Source of the DNA: Chloroflexota bacterium
GTDB taxonomy: Bacteria > Vulcanimicrobiota > JAMCWD01
Reading direction: 5' to 3'
Assembly (NCBI GenBank): GCA_023475345.1
Contig: JAMCWD010000001.1
Coordinates: 186,001-250,000 of the forward strand
Length of the DNA: 64,000 bases
Part shown: positions 50,957 to 60,155 of the stretch, one piece after another
Layout: each line of letters opens with the position of its first letter
How positions within the stretch are numbered: the stretch's first letter is position 1
Position numbers and translations under genes: made by a program
Notes under the pieces: model-generated
What the model was told of the DNA's origin: nothing
The model's database searches: none
What the model saw: only the letters and a program-made list of their open reading frames with translations

Positions 50957-53319
50957 CAGGATTTCCATCTATCGGCCTGCCTTGAAAAATTCTTGTTGTA
51001 GCACAGCAGCAAAAACTGGAGCATTTTTGGCAGCCAGCCTGCGTTTCTCACAAAACCGCAATATTCTTCAACCGTAAACGGCCCGGTGAAAAGGCACCTG
51101 GCACAGCGATCTTTCGCGGCACAACCGGAGCATCCCCGCTTCTTTTCTTCTTCCGAAGCCAGGGTTTCTATTCTTTCATGCAGCAGGTCGAGCGAATCGC
51201 CGACACTCCCTATCTTTTCGCCGCTTATGCATGGAATTATTTTTCCGTTCCTGAAAACATGTAATTTTTTCAAAGTGCGCGCAGGGCATAGATGCCCCAT
51301 AAAGCGGCACGATGTCCCCAGCAGAATTTCTCCCCGGATCATTTTGCCTGTAATAGATCTGTCAAAATCTTCCGGCGGATCCGTCATTTCTTTTAAGAAT
51401 GATTTTACATCTCTGCGGGAATTGACGGTATGAAAAACAACGCGTTTCTCGCCCGTTACATTTTTAGCGGTAACGGCTTTTGAAAAAGGATAAGAACGAT
51501 ATTCCTCCGGCCAGTTCATGGGGGGCTTGCCTAGTAAAAGGGATCTCAGCCTGTATATCTTAAGGCCGCCGGTTGATTTGTCCTTCACTCTTTCAATAAC
51601 CTGGGCAGGGAATGCAAGTTTTCCATGCTCGATAATTTTTTTTATAGCTTCCAATCCTTCAGCCTTCAGCCTGATATCGTCGCCTGTCCCTGACATGCAG
51701 GAAAGGACAGGCTTCATCCAATCCATGACCGAGAAGTCTTCCGTGTCATACCGGCCGGAAAGCAAGCTGCCGCCTATAATGTCTTTGACGGTCTTCATCC
51801 AGGCCTTGCGGGGCCGCGTTTTCTCATAAAGAAAAATTATAGCAGAGAAGAAACCAACGATGCTCTTCAGCCAATCACGCAGGCCGTCATCTATTTCGTG
51901 GAAATCTTCCAGCACTACATGGGGACCTGATTCTTTGAAAAACTGATCGTTAACGTCCCACCACTCAAACAGCGCACTCTCGAAAGATCTCAGAAAAACG
52001 GGGTGATAATTGATTGAATAAGCATTGGGCAGCACGGGGATACTGTTGACATCATACGGATGCTTCACTTTCAGCGGCAGAATTTCGCTGCCGAATTCAA
52101 CCTCCATGCCGAATTTTCCCGCTTCCCTGTGAAGTCCCGACCCGATGAAAACCATGAAAGGATTATGAAAATATTTTTCCAGGTCAAGTTCTTCCACCAT
52201 CTTTAAAGTTTTCATTCCTTCTTCGTAAGTCTCTCCCGGAAGGCCGAACATAACGTTGACGGCAGGCACTATCCCGATTTTTTTACAAATCTTAACCGCA
52301 CTTCTAATTGCTTCCACGTGTTGTTTTTCTTTTTTAAAATCAGGAGAATTGCCGTTTACTTTCCTGATGTTGCGAAGCACCCGGGACACCGCGCTTTCAA
52401 GCCCGAAATTGATCCTGCGGATCCCCGCTTCCCGCATCAACTCGAGCAGGTCGCGGTCCATAAAATCGGCGCGCGCCTGAATGTTGAAATGGAATTTCAA
52501 CCCTTCCCTTATAATCGCTTCGCAAATCCGGCGGGGACGGCTCCTGTTCACGCAGAAATCGGCATCGAAAAAATCGACGCCGGTTATTTCATTTTTGCCC
52601 GATGTGTTTTCTTCGATAATCTTCAGATCCTTAATGACCTGATCGACCGAATGGAACCTTACCTTTCCCCTGTACATGCCGGGGCCGCAGCAAAAAGCGC
52701 AGTTAAAAAGGCATCCCCGCGATGTTATTACCCCGGCCCTGTCCTCCAGGCCCGTGAGGATGCCCTGTTCGAACGGGGACGGCAGTATATCCAATTCGGC
52801 TCCCCTGGCTCCGCCGAGTCCTGCCAGAGGTCGATCCGGCGTGCGTTCTATCCTGTCTCCATCCCTGAAGCTCAACCCTTTTATATCTTCCAGGCTTACT
52901 CTGCCGGACATGTTTTCATAAAGCTCGTATATCGTTTCTTCCCCTTCGCCTCTTACCACGACATCAATTTCGGGTATGCCGGCAAGCACGACATCATCCG
53001 CAAGCGTTGGGGTGGAGCCGCCGGCGACTATCATCAGACCGGGCATCGATCTCCTGGCTTCCTTTGCCATCTTTTTAACGACAGGAAACAAAGCATCGTA
53101 AACCGGCAATCCCAGAAGCCTGACGCCTTTATCTTTCATTTCCCGAACGGCGGAATTAATATCGACTTCATTCCCGGAAAGAGTTACCGAGTAAACCCCC
53201 TTTTGCTTCAGGTAAGCCCCCATGTAAGCGGTCCCCATTGTATAAGCAAACTTTTCCACTGCAGGAAAATTAGAAACGAAAAACGCCACCTCCGTGTTTT
53301 TGACGCTCGCGTTTCTCAT
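50956..53319 (-). CDS. B12-binding radical SAM protein with SPASM-like C-terminus, array copy 3
   Basis: 787 residues, the longest complete copy. The B12-like domain has a variant glycine element GGSTPTL (near 100-106) instead of GGPTATF. The radical SAM signature is C203-x3-C207-x2-C210 (GCLFNCAFCCGP). VDFFDADFCVNRSR replaces the usual WDDNLCLD. FGLESAVSRVLRNI and GLPGETYEEG are kept. An insertion of about 40-45 residues (around residues 500-550, with MDWMKPVL and GDDIRL) is shared only with copy 8. C-terminal: CRFMGHLCPA, IPCISGEKIGSVGD, GCSGCAAKDRCARC and EYC. It overlaps copy 4 by 4 nt. Confidence 0.9.
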   Translation of the reverse strand: MRNASVKNTEVAFFVSNFPAVEKFAYTMGTAYMGAYLKQKGVYSVTLSGNEVDINSAVREMKDKGVRLLGLPVYDALFPVVKKMAKEARRSMPGLMIVAGGSTPTLADDVVLAGIPEIDVVVRGEGEETIYELYENMSGRVSLEDIKGLSFRDGDRIERTPDRPLAGLGGARGAELDILPSPFEQGILTGLEDRAGVITSRGCLFNCAFCCGPGMYRGKVRFHSVDQVIKDLKIIEENTSGKNEITGVDFFDADFCVNRSRPRRICEAIIREGLKFHFNIQARADFMDRDLLELMREAGIRRINFGLESAVSRVLRNIRKVNGNSPDFKKEKQHVEAIRSAVKICKKIGIVPAVNVMFGLPGETYEEGMKTLKMVEELDLEKYFHNPFMVFIGSGLHREAGKFGMEVEFGSEILPLKVKHPYDVNSIPVLPNAYSINYHPVFLRSFESALFEWWDVNDQFFKESGPHVVLEDFHEIDDGLRDWLKSIVGFFSAIIFLYEKTRPRKAWMKTVKDIIGGSLLSGRYDTEDFSVMDWMKPVLSCMSGTGDDIRLKAEGLEAIKKIIEHGKLAFPAQVIERVKDKSTGGLKIYRLRSLLLGKPPMNWPEEYRSYPFSKAVTAKNVTGEKRVVFHTVNSRRDVKSFLKEMTDPPEDFDRSITGKMIRGEILLGTSCRFMGHLCPARTLKKLHVFRNGKIIPCISGEKIGSVGDSLDLLHERIETLASEEEKKRGCSGCAAKDRCARCLFTGPFTVEEYCGFVRNAGWLPKMLQFLLLCYNKNFSRQADRWKS

Positions 53320-55577
53320 ACAACAAGCTCCCTGCCCGACATCGTTTTGTCCCTGATTCCCTCAATCTGATCGAAGAAAATTTTTTTCATTCTTGCTTCA
53401 TGACATATCATTAAAAACCTGAGCGTTTTCGGGAACCATCTTGCGCTCTTTATAAAATCACAAAATTCCTGGCGGGCAAAAGGTTCGGGGAAAATACACC
53501 GTGAACAATTTTCCTTGACAGGACAATTACGGCAGCCTCTTTCATCATCTATTTCTGAAGAAATTTTTTCTATACTTTCATACAACGCATTGAACGAATC
53601 CCCTGTATGCCCGATACAACAGCCGTTCTCACATGCCTTAACTTCGCCGTTCCCGAGGACTACGAGCTTTTGTAGTAACCTTGCCGGGCACGGGCGGCCT
53701 GAAAAACGGCAGGACGAAGCCAGCAGCATCTCGTTTTCGATCATCCTGCCGATAACAGATCTCTGTAAATCATCGGGCTGCTCCCGCATGGTGTCTATAA
53801 AATATTCTACATCCCGGCGGTCGGAAATTTTTAGTAATACTACCCTGTCTTTCTTAGTTTTTTGCTTCGTTATTCCGGCTTTATGAAACGGGTATGAGTA
53901 ATACCGGGCCGGGCTGTACAACCGGTGTTTCCTGTAAAGGCCGGTTTTTGTAAAGTAAAGATCCGCGCCTTCCGGCATTTTCGCCGATGATTTTTCTATA
54001 ACTGTAGGCTCGCGGCCAAGAAGATCGCGCCTGATTGATTTTTTGATTTGCTTTAATTCTTCAGCATCGGGGCTCGATTCATTATATTTAAGAAAAACAT
54101 GCGAATAAAAACCTGATAATTGCTTCATCCATTCCAGCATTTTATTATCGATACTGTGGAAATCCACAAGAACAAAGTTTATATTTGTGTCTGTTAAATA
54201 TCCATGAGCCATATCAGGCAATTGAAAAACGGAGTTTTCAAAAAGATGGATGTTAGACAGGCTGTGTTCAAGGGAAAGTACGTTTGGCAGCAGGGGGATG
54301 TCTGAAACGTTGTACGGATAAGATTGGTGGACAGGCAGGATCCTTTTGCTCCGCCGGATCTTGATGTCAAATTTTTCCGGCTCACGATAAACTTCTGTGC
54401 CCGTGAACGCTGTGAACTGGTTGTGATAATAAGTTGCGACATTGAGATCTTCGATCATTTTAATTGTCGCCAGGCCGTCTTCAAAAGTTTCCCCGGGGAG
54501 ACCGAACATAGCATTGACGGTAGGCGTTATGCCGATTTCTTTACAATGCTTCACGGCTCTTCTGACGGCTTCTATGTACTCTTTTTCTTCTCTGAGATCT
54601 TCCGATTTGCCGTTAACTTTTTTTATTTTGCGAAGCACCCCGGGCACCGCGCTTTCAAGGCCGAAATTAAGCCAGCGCATACCGGCCTCATACATCAAAG
54701 AAAGGAGATCCCTGTCAACCCTGTCCGCTCTCACAGGTGTATGGAAATGAAAATTTAATTTTTCTTTTATTATGGCCTCGCACAGCCGCTTTGTCCTTGC
54801 CCTGTTCAAGCAAAAATTATCATCCCAGATATCAAGAATGGGGGGTTCCCTTTTATTGCCGATATTTTCAGATATTATTTTCAAGTCGCTTATCACGCGC
54901 TCTATCGAATGGTATCTCAATTTTCCGCCGAACATGGCAGGCCCGCTGCAAAACACGCATGGAAAAACGCATCCTCGCGAAGTCATAAGACCGGCCTTCC
55001 GCTCAAGCCCTGTCAGGATGCCCGTCTCAAAAGGGGAGGGGAGAACATCGAGTTCCGCTCCGCTCCGGCTCCCGATGCCTATCAGGGGACGGGCCGGGTT
55101 GTGCACGATCCTTTTTCCTTCTCTAAAGCTTATGCCTTTGACATCATCCAGGCTCAACCGGCCCGCAGAATATTGATAAAGTTCATAAATAGTTTCTTCG
55201 CCTTCGCCTCTTACCGCTATGTCTATTTCCGGAATATTGTTTAAAACAATTTCGTCACCAAAGGTCGCGGTAGGGCCTCCGGCGACAATTAAAACACCTG
55301 GAAGATACCTGCGCGCTTCCGCCGCAATCAATCTTACACTGGAAAAAAGAATATCGTAAACAGGGATGCCGAAAACTTTTATATCTCTTTTCTTCAACTC
55401 TTCCAAAAAATTATATAGATCTCTTGATCCCCCCGTCGATGTTACCGATCCTATCCCCTTGCTTTTCAAATACGAAGCCATGTAAGAGATGCCCATCGAA
55501 TATGAAAGCTTCTCAATCCCCGGGTAATGGGTGTTGAAAAAGGCAATTTCAATATTTTGATCGCCGGATCTCTTCAT
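53316..55577 (-). CDS. B12-binding radical SAM protein with SPASM-like C-terminus, array copy 4
   Basis: 753 residues. N-terminal MKRSGDQNIE, SYSMGISYMASYL and GGPTATF (100-106) mark the B12-binding-like domain. The radical SAM signature is C203-x3-C207-x2-C210 (GCVFPCVFCSGP), followed by LDIWDDNFCLNRAR, FGLESAVPGVLRKI and GLPGETFEDG. The middle region has NVLSLEHSLSNIHLFENSVF in place of the FEWWD element of most siblings, so this position is variable. C-terminal: CRFSGRPCPA, CENGCCIGHTGD, GCRNCPVKENCSRC and EFC. 4-nt overlaps occur on both sides. An AAAGAGCG ribosome binding site is weak, consistent with coupled translation. Confidence 0.9.
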   Translation of the reverse strand: MKRSGDQNIEIAFFNTHYPGIEKLSYSMGISYMASYLKSKGIGSVTSTGGSRDLYNFLEELKKRDIKVFGIPVYDILFSSVRLIAAEARRYLPGVLIVAGGPTATFGDEIVLNNIPEIDIAVRGEGEETIYELYQYSAGRLSLDDVKGISFREGKRIVHNPARPLIGIGSRSGAELDVLPSPFETGILTGLERKAGLMTSRGCVFPCVFCSGPAMFGGKLRYHSIERVISDLKIISENIGNKREPPILDIWDDNFCLNRARTKRLCEAIIKEKLNFHFHTPVRADRVDRDLLSLMYEAGMRWLNFGLESAVPGVLRKIKKVNGKSEDLREEKEYIEAVRRAVKHCKEIGITPTVNAMFGLPGETFEDGLATIKMIEDLNVATYYHNQFTAFTGTEVYREPEKFDIKIRRSKRILPVHQSYPYNVSDIPLLPNVLSLEHSLSNIHLFENSVFQLPDMAHGYLTDTNINFVLVDFHSIDNKMLEWMKQLSGFYSHVFLKYNESSPDAEELKQIKKSIRRDLLGREPTVIEKSSAKMPEGADLYFTKTGLYRKHRLYSPARYYSYPFHKAGITKQKTKKDRVVLLKISDRRDVEYFIDTMREQPDDLQRSVIGRMIENEMLLASSCRFSGRPCPARLLQKLVVLGNGEVKACENGCCIGHTGDSFNALYESIEKISSEIDDERGCRNCPVKENCSRCIFPEPFARQEFCDFIKSARWFPKTLRFLMICHEARMKKIFFDQIEGIRDKTMSGRELVV

Positions 55578-57832
55578 CGCTCTTTTTCCTTTAAGGACGG
55601 CATCCCGGTCTTTCCGGGCCGCGTATAACTGAAGAACTGTTCTTTGAGTCTTCTGTTATGGCACATTAATAAGAATTGAAGCATCCGGGGGAGCCATTTC
55701 GCTTCCCTGACAAAATCACAATACTCACCGGCTTTGAAAGGTTCAGTGAAGATACAGCGAGTACAATATTCTCTTGCGGAACATTGAGAGCAGCCCCTTT
55801 TTTTCTCCATATCATCAGCGATTTTTTCTATTCGTTCCTTTATGTATTCCAGAGAATCGCCTATCCCGCCTATTGCTTCGCCATGCTCGCATGTTGTAAT
55901 GACGCCGTTTTTTCGCACATGAATTTTTTGAAGCGAGCGGGCGGGACATGCACGGCCCAGGAAGCGGCACGCTGTTGAAAGCAATATTTCATTGTCAATC
56001 ATCCCGGATATAATCGAGCTGCCGCCGTCCACAGGCGGTCTCTGCATTTCTTCCAGGAAAAATTCGGCATCCTCCCTGGTTGCGATATTATAAAATACAA
56101 CCCTGTCTCCTGAAGATTTCCGCCTGTTTTTCAATGCCTGATGAAACGGAACCGAATAATAATCGGCAGGGCAGTACAGGGGCGTCGCATCGTAAACATC
56201 GGATTTCAAACGGTAATGATCGATGCCCCGGGACAAATTCGCAAATGATTTCTGGAGCACCATGGCAGGTCTGGAAAGGATCTCGCGGCGCAGCCTTCTT
56301 TTTATATTTTTCATTTCCCTGGGTGGCAGCCGGTCTCTTTCATATCTGAAAATCAACTGGGAAAAGAAACTCAGGTTCCTTTTAAGCCAGTCCATCAACT
56401 CATCATCTATGTCATGGCGGTCTTCAAAGATGAAATGCGGCTTAAAAACCTTGAAAAACGGCTGGATCATATCCCACCATTCGAATAAAACATTTTCAAA
56501 GGATTGAATAAAAAACTGACCCTGGTCGGTAGGCGAAGTATGCGGCATCACGGGAATTTTAGTTACATCGTAAGGCGGCGTATGTTTAAGCGGAAGGATC
56601 CTGTCGCCATGCCACACCTTCATACCGAAGTCTTTATGATTCTCTCGGATCTCGGTTCCCACAAAAACCTTGAGGTAGCTGTAGAAATAAGTTTCCAGAT
56701 TCATCTCCTCGATCATTTTGAGGGTGGCAAGGCCATCTTCGTAAGTTTCGCCGGGGGACCCGAATATAATATTGAGAGTCGGCGTAATATCAAGCTCCTT
56801 ACAATACCCGACGGTATTTTTTATAGACTCGATATATCTCTTTTCCTCCCTAAGATCCTTTGATGTGCCTCCGACTTTTTTAATATTTCTGAGAACTTTC
56901 GGCACGGCGCTTTCCAGTCCCAGGTTCAGACCCCGCACGCCTGCCTCACGCATAATCGCAAGCATGTCCCTGTCTAAAAGATCCGCTCTTACGCCCGCGT
57001 GGATATAAAAATTCAACCCTTCTTTTATTATCGCCTCGCAAAGGCGGCGCGTCCTGTCCCTGTCAAGGCAGAAGTTGTCGTCCCATATATCGATCCTGGG
57101 AAGATCATATCTGCTCTTTGTATTTTCATAAATGATTTTCAAATCGTCCATAATCCGCTCTATCGAATGATACCTGACCCTCCGGCCGTACATTGCCGGG
57201 CCGCAGCAAAACGTGCAAGGAAAAACACAACCTCGCGAGGTCATAAGCCCGGGGGTGGCTTCAAGTCCTGTGAGAATCCCAGTAGCGTAAGGCGATGGGA
57301 GGACATCGAGTCCGGCGCTCTTTTCCTTACCCGTCCCTATAAGCGGGCGATCAAACGTCCTGATAATTTTTTTTCCTTCCCGGAAGCTGAGGTTACCTAT
57401 GTCTTCAAGGTTCATTTTCCCTTCGGCATACCGATAAAGATCATAAATGGTTTCTTCGCCTTCTCTTCGGACGGCAACATCGACCTCGGGGATATTATTT
57501 AAGATTATATCGTCTCCGAAAGTTGCTGTAGGGCCGCCCGCCACTATCAATATATCGGGGATAATGCGCCGCGCCTCGCGGGCTATAGCACCTACATGAG
57601 AAAAGAGAATGTCGTAAGCCGGTATCCCCAGAACCCTGGCGCCTCTTTTTTTTATGTCCTCCAGGAACGCTATCAAGTCTTTCGAGCAGCCGGACATCGA
57701 AAGGGAAGGTATTCCTTTTTCCTTGAGATATGCCGCCATGTAAGCCGCGCCCATCGAATAAGAAAATTTTTCTATCCCCATATAATGGGATATGAAAAAC
57801 GCAACCCCTATCTCATCCCCGTGTGGTTTCAC
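55574..57832 (-). CDS. B12-binding radical SAM protein with SPASM-like C-terminus, array copy 5
   Basis: 752 residues from GTG 57832, whose GTGA overlaps the stop of the 26-codon mini-ORF upstream. B12-like domain: SYSMGAAYMAAYL, GGPTATF (99-105), RREGEE instead of RGEGEE. Radical SAM signature C202-x3-C206-x2-C209 (GCVFPCTFCCGP). WDDNFCLDRDRT, LGLESAVPKVLRNI and, unusually, GSPGETYEDG. Middle region with FENVLFEWWDMIQPFFKVF. C-terminal: CRFLGRACPA, CEHGEAIGGIGD, GCSQCSAREYCTRC and EYC. It is most similar to copy 2 in several segments, suggesting an ancestral pair. Confidence 0.9.
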   Translation of the reverse strand: MKPHGDEIGVAFFISHYMGIEKFSYSMGAAYMAAYLKEKGIPSLSMSGCSKDLIAFLEDIKKRGARVLGIPAYDILFSHVGAIAREARRIIPDILIVAGGPTATFGDDIILNNIPEVDVAVRREGEETIYDLYRYAEGKMNLEDIGNLSFREGKKIIRTFDRPLIGTGKEKSAGLDVLPSPYATGILTGLEATPGLMTSRGCVFPCTFCCGPAMYGRRVRYHSIERIMDDLKIIYENTKSRYDLPRIDIWDDNFCLDRDRTRRLCEAIIKEGLNFYIHAGVRADLLDRDMLAIMREAGVRGLNLGLESAVPKVLRNIKKVGGTSKDLREEKRYIESIKNTVGYCKELDITPTLNIIFGSPGETYEDGLATLKMIEEMNLETYFYSYLKVFVGTEIRENHKDFGMKVWHGDRILPLKHTPPYDVTKIPVMPHTSPTDQGQFFIQSFENVLFEWWDMIQPFFKVFKPHFIFEDRHDIDDELMDWLKRNLSFFSQLIFRYERDRLPPREMKNIKRRLRREILSRPAMVLQKSFANLSRGIDHYRLKSDVYDATPLYCPADYYSVPFHQALKNRRKSSGDRVVFYNIATREDAEFFLEEMQRPPVDGGSSIISGMIDNEILLSTACRFLGRACPARSLQKIHVRKNGVITTCEHGEAIGGIGDSLEYIKERIEKIADDMEKKRGCSQCSAREYCTRCIFTEPFKAGEYCDFVREAKWLPRMLQFLLMCHNRRLKEQFFSYTRPGKTGMPSLKEKER

Positions 57833-57909
57833 CGGTTAAGCTTCCCCCTATAAAAGTTATTCGCATCAAGCGACCCGGTAAATAGCAACGATTCCTCCGT
57901 CAATATCAT
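57829..57909 (-). CDS. Mini-ORF (26 codons) bridging array copies 6 and 5
   Basis: The ATG at 57909 overlaps the stop of copy 6 (ATGA) and has an excellent GGGAGGAG Shine-Dalgarno sequence four bases upstream. The TGA at 57829-57831 overlaps the GTG of copy 5 (GTGA). The frame therefore fills the 73-bp gap exactly. The product starts MILTEESLLFTGSL and ends NNFYRGKLNR. It could be a coupled small peptide or only a translational bridge. The NNF..GKL end resembles the NNFIGSLRKG tail of copy 2, so a gene-tail remnant is also possible. Confidence 0.45.
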   Translation of the reverse strand: MILTEESLLFTGSLDANNFYRGKLNR

Positions 57910-60155
57910 TTTACTCCTCCCGGTAAAGCCATTTCCCTGACTCGCTTGAGATGATCGAAATAAACTTCCGTAAGTTTGCTGTCATGGCACATCATTATAA
58001 AACGGAGCATCCTGGTAAGCCATCCGGCCTCCCTGACAAAATCACAATATTCGTCTTCGGTAAACGGCGAAGTAAACAGGCAGCGTGCGCAGCGATCTTT
58101 CGCCCTGCAGCCGGAACATCCCCGGCGCTTCTCCATTTCCACCGCAAGTTTGCGGACATTATTTTCAAGATCATCCATTGAATCGCCGACAACACCTATT
58201 TTATCTCCATGCCCGCACGTCGTTATTTCGCCATTTTTCCTGACGTGAAATTTCTGAACCGATAATGCGGAGCATGGCCGTCCCATGAAGCGGCATGCCG
58301 AAGCAAGGAGAACTCCATCCTGTAACATCCTGTCTATTATGGAATTTTCCATAATAGCAGGCTGGGACTTCATCCCTTTTATGAAAGATTTCACATCCCG
58401 GCGCGATGAAATTTCATAATAAAAAATATTTTGAGCCGTCGACCCGCACTTGTTCCCGGCCGCGGATCGAAACGGGATCGAATAATAATTCGACGGGCAG
58501 TATCCTGGCATGCTTATTTGAAGACGATAATGCTTGCCTCCTCCCCCTGAAGCCCTTTGCTTTTCTATAACCGGAAATGAATCGCTGAGAAGACCGGCTT
58601 TTAAAAATGATTCCAGTCGTTCTTTAATCAGGTCCGGCTCTTTTTTTACAGGCTTTATCTCATCAAATTTTAATATAACCGGGGAGAAGTAATTAAGGAT
58701 GGATTCAAGCCATGCAAGAAGCTTGTCGTCGGCATCATGAAGGTCTTCAAGAATAACCTGCGGTTTCAAAATTTTGAAAAAAGGTTTGTTTATATCCCAC
58801 CATTCGAATAACGCGTTTTCAAACGATTGAACGAAAAACCGGGTATGGTCCATCGGAAAGACATGGGGAAGAATAGGAATTTTCGTCACATCGTAAGGGT
58901 GCTTGACCTTTAAAGGAAGAACATTTTCGCCGCGGCCGATATCCATTCCGAAACGTTCCGCATCTTTCAGGATGCGGGTGCCCACATAAGCCATCAGGAA
59001 GCTGTGATGATAGCTTTTCAGTTTCAATTCTTCAATCATCTTTAAGGTTTTCAAGCCGTCCTCGTAGGTCTCACCGGGGAGACCGAACATTACATTGGCG
59101 GTGGGCGTTATGCCGAGTTCTTTACAATCTTTAACCACCCTGCGCACGGATTCTACATATTCTGTTTCTTCATGGAGGTCGGGAGAATTTCCGCCCATTT
59201 TCCCGATATTTCTGAGGATTTGCGGAACTGCGCTCTCCAGGCCGAAATTGATGTTGCTTACCCCTGCATCCTTCATAACGGCAAGAATTTCGCGATCCAG
59301 GAGGTCCGTCCTGACCAGGGCGTGAAAATTGAATTTCAAACCCTCCCTGATAACGGCTTCGAACAGCTTGCGGGTCCTGCTTTTATCGAGGCATAAATTG
59401 TCGTCCCAGAAATTAACCCTGGGAACCTCGCCGCGCTCTCCGATATTTTCAGCCATTATTTTCAGATCCCGTATCACGCGGTCAACGGAATGACAGCGGA
59501 CTTTTCCCCTGAACATGCCGGGGCCGCTACAATAAGAACATTGAAAAACGCAGCCCCTCGAGCTCATCAACCCCGGCTTCCATTCAAGCCCGGTCAATAT
59601 CCCGTTAATATAAGGGGACGGCAAAACATCGAGCTCGGCGCCTTTGACGGCGCCCGCACCAATAAGCGGCCTGTCAGGGTTTCGGATTATCCTGCCGCCG
59701 TCCCTGTAGCTGATCCCGCCGATTTCATCAATCGAAATCTTGCCTCCCGCATATTGATAAAGTTCCCAAATCGTCTCCTCTCCTTCGCCGCGAACCGCCA
59801 GATCTACCTCTGGAATATTCTCAAGAATAATATCATCGGCAAAAGTTGCGGTAGGCCCCCCTGCTGCTATCAAAGCGCCCGGCATCATTCTCCTCGCAGC
59901 CGACGCTATGGCCTTCACATCGGAAAACATGAAATCATAAACCGGAAGACCTATAATTTTTACGCTTTTTTTCATATCGCTTAAAAGAGAAATAATCTCG
60001 CCTGCGGTTCCCGATATTGTCATTGAAGGGATGCCTTTGTCCTTGAGGTTCGCGGCCATGTAAGCAATGCCCATCAAATAAGAGAATTTATCGACCCCAT
60101 AGATATGCGTTATGACAAATACGACAGGGACATCACGCGCGGATTTTTTTTTCAT
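57906..60155 (-). CDS. B12-binding radical SAM protein with SPASM-like C-terminus, array copy 6
   Basis: 749 residues. B12-like domain with SYLMGIAYMAANL and GGPTATF (99-105). Radical SAM signature C202-x3-C206-x2-C209 (GCVFQCSYCSGP), with Tyr replacing the usual Phe before the last Cys. VNFWDDNLCLDKSRT, FGLESAVPQILRNI and GLPGETYEDG. Middle region FENALFEWWDINKPFFKIL and an LHDADDKLLAWLESILNYFS helix. C-terminal: CRFMGRPCSA, CGHGDKIGVVGD, GCSGCRAKDRCARC and EYC. It overlaps copy 7 by 4 nt. The first Arg/Lys-rich residues differ from the MKRSG start group. Confidence 0.9.
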   Translation of the reverse strand: MKKKSARDVPVVFVITHIYGVDKFSYLMGIAYMAANLKDKGIPSMTISGTAGEIISLLSDMKKSVKIIGLPVYDFMFSDVKAIASAARRMMPGALIAAGGPTATFADDIILENIPEVDLAVRGEGEETIWELYQYAGGKISIDEIGGISYRDGGRIIRNPDRPLIGAGAVKGAELDVLPSPYINGILTGLEWKPGLMSSRGCVFQCSYCSGPGMFRGKVRCHSVDRVIRDLKIMAENIGERGEVPRVNFWDDNLCLDKSRTRKLFEAVIREGLKFNFHALVRTDLLDREILAVMKDAGVSNINFGLESAVPQILRNIGKMGGNSPDLHEETEYVESVRRVVKDCKELGITPTANVMFGLPGETYEDGLKTLKMIEELKLKSYHHSFLMAYVGTRILKDAERFGMDIGRGENVLPLKVKHPYDVTKIPILPHVFPMDHTRFFVQSFENALFEWWDINKPFFKILKPQVILEDLHDADDKLLAWLESILNYFSPVILKFDEIKPVKKEPDLIKERLESFLKAGLLSDSFPVIEKQRASGGGGKHYRLQISMPGYCPSNYYSIPFRSAAGNKCGSTAQNIFYYEISSRRDVKSFIKGMKSQPAIMENSIIDRMLQDGVLLASACRFMGRPCSALSVQKFHVRKNGEITTCGHGDKIGVVGDSMDDLENNVRKLAVEMEKRRGCSGCRAKDRCARCLFTSPFTEDEYCDFVREAGWLTRMLRFIMMCHDSKLTEVYFDHLKRVREMALPGGVK

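Noticed and set aside
52318-53370. Long plus-strand open frame (about 350 codons) opposite array copy 3
   Set aside because: It is antisense to a clearly conserved radical SAM gene, has no ribosome binding site or domain pattern, and similar antisense frames recur opposite the other copies because of shared codon bias.
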